From Chloroflexia bacterium (GTDB lineage: Bacteria > Chloroflexota > Chloroflexia > Thermomicrobiales > CFX8): DNA of 5,934 bases. Positions 1 through 5,432 of this stretch are shown in pieces. The notes beneath the pieces were generated by a model, which saw nothing but the letters and a program-made list of their open reading frames with translations, made no database searches and was not told the origin of the DNA. How positions within the stretch are numbered: the stretch's first letter is position 1; each line of letters starts with the position of its first letter. Position numbers and translations under genes: made by a program. Where the stretch lies: contig JACCZH010000551.1 of assembly GCA_013696045.1 (NCBI GenBank), forward strand, positions 1 to 5,934. The letters run 5' to 3'.

Positions 1-1143
1 GTCCTGGTGGAAGGCAAACCAGGCAAACCAGAAGCCCTTGACTGGAATGATCTCGGTGAGCTGGTTGCCGGCGAGCTCGCCGTCCGTCGCCTGCCCGTTG
101 AAGGACCACTGACTCTGCGTCGCGCCGTCAAGTAGGAACGTTCCACCGTCGGACATGCTGAACTCCAGCGTCTGGTTTCCAACCCGTCGCTCAAAGACCC
201 GGATCGTATTTCCGGTCGTTGGATCCGCGACGACGAGCACCGGTGTGTCTCCGACCTGATCGTTGACCGGACCATGTTCGACAACGGCTTCATCCGGATA
301 GGCCCCGAACGCCGCGCCCTCAACCTCAATGCCGGTCACGCGCTCCTTGACCGGAAGTCGGGCATCCAGCCCGGAAACCGGGAACCACAGGTTGCCGTCA
401 GCGTAGTAGCCAGAGTACGGATCAACGCTGTAGTCTCGGCTGAACCCGGTATCTGGCGAGAGGACGGCTGAGTCCGGATATGTCTGACGCCAGTCATCCC
501 AGGTCATGATCTCGCTCGGGTAGAAGGGCAGGACTGTCCCGGCCAGCGGCCCGACAACGGCCGTCCCAGTAATCTGCGACCAGAATGAATCGGTCTTGCG
601 GTCGTACATCAGCAGATCGGAGTTATAGAGCTGCCCGGAAACGCCAAACTGCACCGGCTCACCCTCAATCTCCCGCTCGAATGCGATACCGGTGCCGCAA
701 AGCGGGCAGTAAGTGATCAGCAACGGCTTGCCGTCGATGACGTCGTTGACGATCTCATGCCAGACGAGGACCTGAAACGGGTAGGCGCGGCGGATGCCGT
801 TGACCTCAACTCCGATCACCAGGTTGTCTCCACTGAAACCGAGTTCGTTCCATGATTCCGAGCCGACGAACCTCGGTGCATCGATGGATGGAATGCCGTC
901 TTTCGGCGGACCGCCGGACCGGATAGCATCGAGCGGGATCAGATGCCGTGTTCCGTCCTCGCTCACCTGCACACTGGAAAAGTGTCCGGTTGGGCCGACA
1001 GTTGGGGTTAGAAATGTAGCTGCGGCAACCTGGTCGGATTGTCCATCAAGCGACGAGTCTCTGGTCGCCCACGCCAGGGCCGCCATCAAAACCAACAGGA
1101 CGAACGGAATTGCGAGCGCGATGTTGCGGGGCATGGAATGCAT
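1..1143 (-). CDS. DUF3179 domain-containing membrane-anchored protein (3' end beyond window)
   Basis: An open frame of 381 codons runs off the left edge with no stop. An N-terminal hydrophobic helix (about residues 8-26) suggests a signal anchor with the rest outside the cytoplasm. The DUF3179 hallmarks appear in order: GVEVNGIRRAYPFQVLVWHE (111-130) followed by IVND, YCPLCGT (145-151, Cys146 and Cys149), FGVSGQLYNSDLLMYDR and its continuation FWSQITG, a WDDWRQTYP block, and a closing aromatic stretch KGFWFAWFAF. Family members usually end shortly after that stretch, so only a few residues should be missing. The biochemical role of DUF3179 is not established. The CPxC pair next to a thioredoxin-like gene suggests thiol or metal chemistry, which is inference. 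ATG at 1143 is chosen because an AGGATGG stretch lies 6-12 nt upstream; ATG at 1134 is possible. Only 2 nt separate it from the upstream stop, implying translational coupling. Confidence 0.92.
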   Translation of the reverse strand, partial: MHSMPRNIALAIPFVLLVLMAALAWATRDSSLDGQSDQVAAATFLTPTVGPTGHFSSVQVSEDGTRHLIPLDAIRSGGPPKDGIPSIDAPRFVGSESWNELGFSGDNLVIGVEVNGIRRAYPFQVLVWHEIVNDVIDGKPLLITYCPLCGTGIAFEREIEGEPVQFGVSGQLYNSDLLMYDRKTDSFWSQITGTAVVGPLAGTVLPFYPSEIMTWDDWRQTYPDSAVLSPDTGFSRDYSVDPYSGYYADGNLWFPVSGLDARLPVKERVTGIEVEGAAFGAYPDEAVVEHGPVNDQVGDTPVLVVADPTTGNTIRVFERRVGNQTLEFSMSDGGTFLLDGATQSQWSFNGQATDGELAGNQLTEIIPVKGFWFAWFAFHQD

Positions 1144-1145
1144 GA

Positions 1146-1742
1146 CTAGCCATCCTGTTCGAGTAGAGCGTTTACTTTGCTCAGCATGTCGTCGTAAGTG
1201 AGAAATCCGAAGTGGGCATCGACGATTGTCCCATTTGCGGAGATAAAGTAGCTTGTCGGCATCGCGCGCACGCGGTAACCCTCTGTGACATCGAGATTCG
1301 TGTCGTACACAAGTTCATAGGACACGCCGAGGCGATCCGTGTAGCCGGTTCCGTCTTCGATCGAGTCACCGGTATTCAAACCGACGACAATGACTTGCCC
1401 TTCGAACTCTTCCGCAATACGCTGCATGTCCGGCATCTCCTGAATGCAGAACGTGCACCAGGTTGCCCAGAAGTTCAGGAACACCGGCTGTCCGCCTGTG
1501 TCAGAAAGCTGAAACGTCGAGCCATCAGCGCGCGCAAGGATGAAGTCAGGCGCCTGTTCGCCTGGCCTGGGTGCGTCTGCACCGCCGCCGACCAGGCCGA
1601 GCGGTGTATCGGTCACTGACGAGCGCTCCCAGGGGCGAGTGGTATAGGCGACGTAGCCACCGATGATAACCGCAGCAATCAGGGCGACGATCGAAAGGCG
1701 GTCGATCCAGCCTCGTTGCTCTGCTGGTGTTGGTGCATGCAT
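1146..1742 (-). CDS. TlpA/ResA-like membrane-anchored thioredoxin-fold protein
   Basis: The product is 198 residues. A short cytoplasmic N-terminus is followed by one membrane helix (about 16-33) and an extracytoplasmic TlpA-like domain. The domain opens with PGEQAPDFIL (60-69), has the active site WATWCTFC (92-99, Cys96 and Cys99) followed by EMP, and has the cis-proline loop at RAMPTSYFI (Pro162). Such proteins reduce or exchange disulfides outside the cytoplasm, often in cytochrome c maturation or in delivering reductant to metallochaperones; the partner here is unknown. CTFC replaces the more usual CxPC dipeptide, which would affect redox potential. ATG at 1742 is preferred because AGAGAGG (1752-1758) sits 9 nt upstream. 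A GTG at 1781 would add 13 polar residues but has no Shine-Dalgarno sequence. It lies between the Crp/Fnr gene and DUF3179. Confidence 0.93.
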   Translation of the reverse strand: MHAPTPAEQRGWIDRLSIVALIAAVIIGGYVAYTTRPWERSSVTDTPLGLVGGGADAPRPGEQAPDFILARADGSTFQLSDTGGQPVFLNFWATWCTFCIQEMPDMQRIAEEFEGQVIVVGLNTGDSIEDGTGYTDRLGVSYELVYDTNLDVTEGYRVRAMPTSYFISANGTIVDAHFGFLTYDDMLSKVNALLEQDG

Positions 1743-1751
1743 TGAATACGG

Positions 1752-1758
1752 CCTCTCT
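1752..1758 (-). promoter_or_regulatory. Shine-Dalgarno site deciding the tlpA-like start
   Basis: On the minus strand this reads AGAGAGG, 9 nt upstream of ATG 1742. It supports that ATG over the longer GTG frame opening at 1781, where no purine-rich site precedes the codon. Confidence 0.65.
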
Positions 1759-1789
1759 GAGCGTGGGTAGTATGGGAACACGGCGATGT

Positions 1790-2476
1790 CTAGCGATCGA
1801 TCATCTCGCGCAGCCCTGCCGGGTCGACCAGCGAAATCCGCTTGCGCCCTACCTCGATCAAACCACTTGCCCTGAACTCTGCCAGCGTCGTCGAGATGGT
1901 TTCGCGGTAGGTGCCCAGAATCTCGGCCAGGTGCTGGTGTGTTAAGCCTCTGATGACTGGATTGCCGCGCCAGTCGGTCTCGCTCGCCAGCCGCAGCAGA
2001 AGCGACGCGAGCCGTTCCCGTAGTCCCTGGAACGCCATCTCTTCAAGCCGCTCTTCAGCATTTCGCAGCCGTTCGCTCAGTACCTCGGTAATGCGCAAAG
2101 CGATGACCGGGTACCTTCCGATGAGTTCCAGCACGTCGCGCCGGCTCATGGAACAGATGAGACAATCCGTCAGTGCCTCGGCCTGGCTTGAGTGCATATG
2201 CTGACCAACGAGTGGCATTTCCCCAAACACGGTACCGGCTTTGAGGGTGGATGTAATCAGCCGCTTGCCATCCTCGTTGATCCGCGAGAGCACGATTTCG
2301 CCCTTCTTGAGGATGAAGAGCACCTCGGCCGGCTCCTCGGCCCGGTAGAAGATGCGGCCCGGTTCACAGGTGAACATCGGCACCGCCGCTTCGACATCCT
2401 TCATCTGAACCGGTGAGAGGTCCTGGAAGATATCGACCGTTTGCAGGTAGGTGAGCTTGGATGTCGGTGCGCTCAT
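1790..2476 (-). CDS. Crp/Fnr-family transcriptional regulator
   Basis: The product is 228 residues, a typical Crp/Fnr length. A cyclic-nucleotide-binding-type beta barrel covers about 15-115 (for example LFILKKGEIVLSRI and AGTVFGEMPLVG), a long dimerisation helix about 124-148, and a winged helix-turn-helix about 176-214. The recognition region LTHQHLAEILGTYRETISTT retains the Arg-Glu-Thr seen in Crp/Fnr recognition helices. The phosphate-binding cassette is degenerate: after GEMPLVG comes HMHSSQAEA, lacking the Arg-Ser pair that contacts cAMP in E. coli CRP, so cAMP is an unlikely ligand. There is no FNR-style N-terminal cysteine cluster; the cysteines are at 37, 105 and 108. The signal could be redox, gas or another ligand. 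The gene lies inside a redox gene cluster, suggesting local or autogenous control. The SD before ATG 2476 is weak. It ends 47 nt before the TlpA-like start. Confidence 0.93.
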   Translation of the reverse strand: MSAPTSKLTYLQTVDIFQDLSPVQMKDVEAAVPMFTCEPGRIFYRAEEPAEVLFILKKGEIVLSRINEDGKRLITSTLKAGTVFGEMPLVGQHMHSSQAEALTDCLICSMSRRDVLELIGRYPVIALRITEVLSERLRNAEERLEEMAFQGLRERLASLLLRLASETDWRGNPVIRGLTHQHLAEILGTYRETISTTLAEFRASGLIEVGRKRISLVDPAGLREMIDR

Positions 2477-2505
2477 GGCGAGTCCGTTTCTGGTTGCAGT
2501 AGTTC

Positions 2506-2760
2506 TTATGATGCCGACGGCTGGCAGACGATTGCCTCAAGACGCTCAACGTAGGGGTTGCCGACCGCGACCACCCGTCCATCCAGCACATAGGTCGGAA
2601 CGCTAAACACCTGTGGCGGCGCCGTCGTGCCCGGATCGTCAAGGTGAACCAGTTCGACGACGAGCCACGGGCAGCGCTCGGATATCTCGGCGGCAACCTG
2701 ACGTGTGGTGCCACAAGTAAGGCAGTGTCTCATGGTATAGATTTTGAGCACCATGCCCAT
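2506..2760 (-). CDS. Small glutaredoxin/thioredoxin-fold protein
   Basis: The product is 84 residues, the size of a small glutaredoxin or NrdH-like protein. A first beta strand (VLKIYTM, 4-10) leads into the CxxC site RHCLTCGT (Cys13 and Cys16), then a helix, a second strand (LVVELVHLDD), the cis-proline turn FSVPTYVLDG (Pro55), and a Gly-Asn turn at 67-68. No signal peptide or membrane segment is seen, so it is probably cytoplasmic. It could reduce protein disulfides, act with the neighbouring Crp/Fnr regulator, or pass electrons onward. CLTC differs from the CPYC of classical glutaredoxins, so glutathione use is not implied. GAGGTG (2766-2771) lies 5 nt before ATG 2760 and supports this start over the internal ATG at 2754. 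It ends 29 nt before the Crp/Fnr gene and begins 68 nt after the lipoprotein stop. Confidence 0.85.
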   Translation of the reverse strand: MGMVLKIYTMRHCLTCGTTRQVAAEISERCPWLVVELVHLDDPGTTAPPQVFSVPTYVLDGRVVAVGNPYVERLEAIVCQPSAS

Positions 2761-2765
2761 GGTTA

Positions 2766-2771
2766 CACCTC
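2766..2771 (-). promoter_or_regulatory. Shine-Dalgarno site of the glutaredoxin-like gene
   Basis: GAGGTG on the minus strand, 5 nt upstream of ATG 2760, is the strongest ribosome-binding site inside the cluster. It allows efficient independent initiation after the 68-nt gap. Confidence 0.65.
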
Positions 2772-2828
2772 AGTCAATCACGCCATCGATCAATGTACTA
2801 CGTCCCAGCCAGCGAATCTGTCGTTCGC

Positions 2829-4124
2829 CTATGGCTCATATTCGTTCGGAGCGAGAATCGGAGCCGGACAGTTCACGATGAACCCCATCGGGTGGGTGTC
2901 CGGCAAGCCGTTGTACAGGATAAGGTCTCCGGAAGCTACCAAGTCGTCAAGTTCGCGCTGGCTGCGTACGACAACCGCCGCGTCGGGATCTGCCCATTCC
3001 GCCGCGAAGTGGTCCCAGAACGGGCTCCAGGCCGGGTGGCCGGCACTCTCGTTGAAGACGGCCGGCTGGAATCCCATGACACCGGGACCGGCAAGACCGT
3101 TGACGAAGATCGTGATTGGCGCCACTGCCCGGACGTCACGTAGCGCCTCGGTGGCCCCGGAGCCAACGACGCCCATCATCGGCGCCATCGGGACGGCGGA
3201 CGTGTCGGTGACGATGTAGCGACTGCCGGGGAAGCACTCATGGAGCTTGAATGTACAGGTCATGGCCTCCATGTCCGGCTCTTCGACAAGCGGCCCTGGG
3301 CCAAGCGGTTCCATCAGGTCGGGATCCACCGGCAAGCCGTCGTCGCCCCAACGGATGAAGGGGTAGTTCACGATGATGTCAGTCTCTTCGATGTCAACGT
3401 CGCCGTTGCCGGACGCCTCGAGAATCGCTGCTTCCGACGTGAGCAACTCGGGGTCACCACTGAACCGCACATGATGTACGCGGAACGCAGGTGTGTAGTC
3501 GTCCTGTCCGGGCGTGGTGGTTAACACAGCGCCCTGTCCCTCGGCGCCACTTTCAAACAGGTAGAGGTGAGCATAGCTGCCCTCGGCCTGCAGCGCGCCG
3601 GCCATCAGCGGCACCCAGACCAGGCCCTCCTGCTCGGCAAATTCACGGTCTGACGCGTCGGTGCGGATGAACATGACATCAAGGTCGTCGACGTGCCCGC
3701 TGTGCATCTGCAACGTTACTGACCCGAACGGGCCGTCCCAGCGGCCATTTGCATCCAGTTCGTAATCAAGCACGTCAGCGACCAGTACCTGGACTTCGTC
3801 GTCGGACGTTCCCTCACCTGGTGTTGCTGTCGCGTCTTCTGCAGCGGCGCTCGGCGTTGCGTCTGCTACAGGCTCAGTCGGCGTAGGGTCCGGCTCTGCA
3901 ACGGTCGCGGTGGCATCTGGTTCTTCTGTTGCTTCATCGGCAACCTCGGTTGGTTCCGCCGGTTGCGGAGTATTGGTCGGTTCCGTAGCTGCCTGTGCCG
4001 CCGGTGCAGTAGCCGGGGTATCTTCGTCGTCGTCTCCGCAGGCGGCAAGCAGGAATGTGGCGCCGGTTGCTGCCGATACCCCAAGGAAATGCCGCCGGCT
4101 TAACGTACGCTGTGCATGTCGCAT
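2829..4124 (-). CDS. Tat-exported lipoprotein with Pro/Thr-rich linker, function unknown
   Basis: The product is 431 residues. The N-terminus has a twin-arginine motif (SRRHFLG, 9-15), a hydrophobic stretch and a lipobox LAAC with Cys29 as the predicted lipidation site. An acidic Ala/Thr/Pro/Glu linker (about 30-110) follows, containing TPTEP-type units common in Chloroflexota surface lipoproteins. The folded part (about 111-431) includes GSVTLQMHSGHVDDLDVMFI, a VHHVRFSG strand, a segment with MTCTFKLHEC (Cys290, Cys297) and MAPMMG (313-318), a HPAWSPFWDHF segment (363-373) and a C-terminal VNCPAPI (Cys419). I do not recognise an enzymatic family. Tat export implies folding or cofactor loading before transport; the Met/Cys/His-rich stretches could bind metal, which is speculation. 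AAAGGA (4131-4136) lies 6 nt before ATG 4124. It appears to be the first gene of the leftward cluster. Confidence 0.9.
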   Translation of the reverse strand: MRHAQRTLSRRHFLGVSAATGATFLLAACGDDDEDTPATAPAAQAATEPTNTPQPAEPTEVADEATEEPDATATVAEPDPTPTEPVADATPSAAAEDATATPGEGTSDDEVQVLVADVLDYELDANGRWDGPFGSVTLQMHSGHVDDLDVMFIRTDASDREFAEQEGLVWVPLMAGALQAEGSYAHLYLFESGAEGQGAVLTTTPGQDDYTPAFRVHHVRFSGDPELLTSEAAILEASGNGDVDIEETDIIVNYPFIRWGDDGLPVDPDLMEPLGPGPLVEEPDMEAMTCTFKLHECFPGSRYIVTDTSAVPMAPMMGVVGSGATEALRDVRAVAPITIFVNGLAGPGVMGFQPAVFNESAGHPAWSPFWDHFAAEWADPDAAVVVRSQRELDDLVASGDLILYNGLPDTHPMGFIVNCPAPILAPNEYEP

Positions 4125-4130
4125 GGCTGG

Positions 4131-4136
4131 TCCTTT
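4131..4136 (-). promoter_or_regulatory. Shine-Dalgarno site of the lipoprotein gene
   Basis: AAAGGA on the minus strand, 6 nt upstream of ATG 4124. This fixes the start at the residue that gives a normal-length Tat signal. Confidence 0.65.
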
Positions 4137-4152
4137 CGTTGTTCGCCCACCC

Positions 4153-4186
4153 GGCCGGTATGCTCTGCCGTGTTTTCACGCCGGCC
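4153..4186 (-). promoter_or_regulatory. Bulged hairpin in the lipoprotein leader
   Basis: On the minus strand, arm GGCCGGCGTG is followed by an AAAA loop, CACG, a 10-nt unpaired stretch, then CCGGCC. This gives a ten-pair stem interrupted by a one-sided 10-nt bulge. It ends 28 nt before the start codon and 16 nt before the SD, so in mRNA it would sit in the 5' leader. It could be a regulatory RNA structure, a stabilising element or a DNA operator. There is no U-tract, so it is not an intrinsic terminator. Confidence 0.4.
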
Positions 4187-4228
4187 TCCACAAAGGATGT
4201 ACCGTTCTATCCGCAGCCTAGTGACGAA

Positions 4229-4257
4229 CGTGGTTGTGATCTGTAAGATCCACCACG
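4229..4257. promoter_or_regulatory. Imperfect dyad with a Crp/Fnr-like half-site
   Basis: Arms CGTGGT (4229-4234) and ACCACG (4252-4257) enclose inner arms GATC (4238-4241) and GATC (4247-4250) around TGTAA. The left side includes TGTGATCT (4235-4242), an exact Crp-type half-site. The right half (AGATCCAC) is imperfect and the spacing is about 3 nt longer than the TGTGA-N6-TCACA consensus. It lies about 105-133 nt upstream of the lipoprotein start, and the downstream cluster encodes a Crp/Fnr regulator, so autoregulation is plausible but unproven. Confidence 0.35.
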
Positions 4258-4378
4258 AAAGCGTGCGACATTAAGAGACTATCCTTCGTGTGGCAGCGGC
4301 CGTCGCATTAGCCTGTTCGGCAGGCGTGCACGCGCGCCAGCAACGTGTTTGATCGAGAGAAGAGGAGTGCAGCAAGCA

Positions 4379-4402
4379 ATGGATGAAGAAACCTACTACT
4401 AA
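4379..4402 (+). other. Seven-codon minimal frame MDEETYY with a strong SD
   Basis: AGAGGAG (4361-4367) precedes ATG 4379 by 11 nt. The frame reads MDEETYY and stops at TAA 4400-4402, immediately before the first of two tandem GTGATCTG repeats. It may be a leader peptide, the remaining head of a gene whose body was lost when the repeat-bearing segment arrived, or chance. The strong purine run is the only support. Confidence 0.2.
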
Positions 4403-4405
4403 GCC

Positions 4406-4460
4406 GTGATCTGCAGTTCCGGTGTCGTGATCTGAAGTTGCCCCCGGTTGTCGCGATCAG
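4406..4460 (+). repeat. Tandem imperfect repeats GTGATCTGmAGTT
   Basis: GTGATCTGCAGTT (4406-4418) and GTGATCTGAAGTT (4427-4439) differ at one position and are 21 nt apart. A degenerate third unit GCGATCAG follows at 4453-4460, with similar lead-ins (GGTGTC and GGTTGTC). An additional GTGATCTG lies at 4236-4243. Arrays of short repeats near an end are a feature of IS21-type elements, but no transposase gene is present. They could alternatively be operator repeats for the rightward genes. Confidence 0.45.
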
Positions 4461-4643
4461 CCGGACGCGTGGAAGCTGAGATTTCGCCTACAAAAGTACT
4501 GTTGTAAGCGTGACAGGCTCATGCGACATTAGTATCCCAATGGACTGGTAAGTTGGTAGTGCTGCCGCGCTGGCGAGTCCGCGGGAATCTCATGCGCAAA
4601 GCGCCAGTCCATCTTGATGGCAACTGCTCGTAAGACTCGGGGT

Positions 4644-4649
4644 AGGGAG
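4644..4649 (+). promoter_or_regulatory. Shine-Dalgarno site deciding the start of the QueC-partner gene
   Basis: AGGGAG sits 3 nt before ATG 4653, with the AGGG core 5 nt away. It supports the MGHTRLG start over the upstream TTG (4614) and ATG (4617) frame, which lacks a comparable site and would add 12-13 basic residues. The choice decides whether residue 2 is glycine. Confidence 0.6.
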
Positions 4650-4652
4650 CGT

Positions 4653-5432
4653 ATGGGGCACACACGGTTGGGACGACTCCCGAAAACGCTCGGCTGGCAA
4701 AGTGTTGTCGCCCTCATTGACAGTTCCCCTGCGGACGTTCCCGCAGTCGCCCGAGCGGTGGTTTCAGCGTCCAACGCGCGTTTACAGCAACTCTCCAACG
4801 ATCCTTCACTCGTTCACTGTTTCTGGCTGCTTACTCGCCTGGCTGCCGCGTCTCGAGAGGACGATTTCGCCGCCGCGCTTCAGCGGCTCGAACTACCCGT
4901 CCCGGTCAATGGCTCCGCGCTCGGCTACATCGCACAAGTCAACGACGAAGTGCGCCTCGATATCGCGGGCAACCTTGAATCAGGCCCCTTCGGCGAGATC
5001 GCATCCCTGGCATTGCGGAGCGTCCTTTCAGAGACCATGGGCCATCATGGCCGCTCGCTCTTCGGAAGTTCGGTCGATGACGTGCAGCATGCAATCCGCG
5101 CCCACTCCACTCCAGGGCAGTTCGGTCAGCTTGCTCGGCGCTTCTTCGGCGACTATTTGGCCAGGACGATGCGCTTCTTCGTGGAGAAGGAGCTCTCCAA
5201 TAATGTCGGTCCTGGCCATGATCTGGTCAGCATCGAGGAGAGTCAGGCATTTGCCCAGGCACTCGACCGGTTCACTCGCGAGTCAGCCCGCATCGTCGAA
5301 GATTTCGCCGGCGAGTGGTACAGCAAGCACAACTGGGAATCTGGAGGACAAATAAGCCGCCAGGAAGTTGAAGGCTTTGTCGCAGTCGCACTGCGCAAGC
5401 TTCGGTCAGAGCTAAGGCAGTCTCGCCCATGA
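4653..5432 (+). CDS. QueC-associated helical protein, putative defence partner
   Basis: The product is 259 residues with no signal peptide or membrane segment, mainly alpha-helical by eye. A distinctive N-terminus MGHTRLGRLPKTLGW is followed by helical segments. The C-terminal half has FGQLARRFFGDYLARTMRFF (157-176) and FTRESARIVEDFAGEWYSKH (207-226), then a final amphipathic helix. I recall proteins starting MGHxRxGxLPKT beside QueC-like genes but know no named family. It is not the glycine-rich QatB form and has no nucleotidyltransferase motif. The gene overlaps the QueC-like gene by ATGA, so the two products are probably made together and may form an enzyme-substrate or complex pair. With this start, Met removal would expose an N-terminal glycine. 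A TTG start at 4614 would give 272 residues. Function is unknown; an anti-phage role is inferred from the partner alone. Confidence 0.85.
   Translation: MGHTRLGRLPKTLGWQSVVALIDSSPADVPAVARAVVSASNARLQQLSNDPSLVHCFWLLTRLAAASREDDFAAALQRLELPVPVNGSALGYIAQVNDEVRLDIAGNLESGPFGEIASLALRSVLSETMGHHGRSLFGSSVDDVQHAIRAHSTPGQFGQLARRFFGDYLARTMRFFVEKELSNNVGPGHDLVSIEESQAFAQALDRFTRESARIVEDFAGEWYSKHNWESGGQISRQEVEGFVAVALRKLRSELRQSRP

Larger units (their letters stand above)
4264..4531. repeat. Segment bounded by TGCGACATTA direct repeats
   Basis: TGCGACATTA occurs at 4264-4273 and again in the same orientation at 4522-4531. A 10-nt repeat within 500 nt is not expected often by chance but is not decisive. The bounded segment contains the GTGATCTG repeat cluster and no transposase. 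It could be an eroded mobile element or a recombination footprint, or coincidence. Confidence 0.3.
4125..4652. other. Divergent intergenic region of about 530 nt
   Basis: This stretch separates the leftward redox/lipoprotein cluster from the rightward QueC-associated pair and must hold promoters for both directions. No long conserved frame, tRNA or rRNA is apparent. It contains a bulged hairpin near the lipoprotein start, a dyad with a Crp/Fnr-like half-site, a tiny frame with a good ribosome-binding site, repeats of GTGATCTG and TGCGACATTA, and a long-loop inverted repeat ATGGACTGG (4540-4548) / CCAGTCCAT (4604-4612). I searched by eye for -35/-10 pairs on both strands and found none with good spacing. 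On the plus strand TAGTAT (4530-4535) could be a -10 box, but the nearest -35-like hexamers sit 14 or 22 nt away. Confidence 0.7.

Noticed and set aside
794..1201. 135-codon plus-strand frame opposite the DUF3179 N-terminus
   Set aside because: It overlaps the well-supported DUF3179 and TlpA coding sequence on the other strand and shows no motif of its own.
1212..1619. 135-codon plus-strand frame opposite the TlpA-like gene
   Set aside because: The minus strand encodes a clear thioredoxin-fold protein here, and this frame is an antisense shadow.
2644..3219. 191-codon plus-strand frame opposite the lipoprotein and the glutaredoxin-like gene
   Set aside because: It spans two convincing minus-strand genes and their intergenic gap, and its translation is low-complexity Ser/Ala/Thr with no family resemblance.
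4540..4612. Inverted repeat ATGGACTGG / CCAGTCCAT with a 55-nt loop
   Set aside because: A 9-nt inverted match within 500 nt is expected about half the time by chance, and no transposon or terminator features accompany it. It is noted only within the intergenic entry.
4125..4652. CRISPR array, tRNA or intact insertion sequence
   Set aside because: The repeats are too few and irregular for CRISPR, no cloverleaf is evident, and no transposase frame is present.
4702..5355. 217-codon plus-strand frame inside the QueC-partner gene
   Set aside because: It is a +1-frame shadow rich in Ser/Arg/Pro with no recognisable motif. The frame from 4653 has an SD, a plausible protein and the ATGA junction with the next gene.
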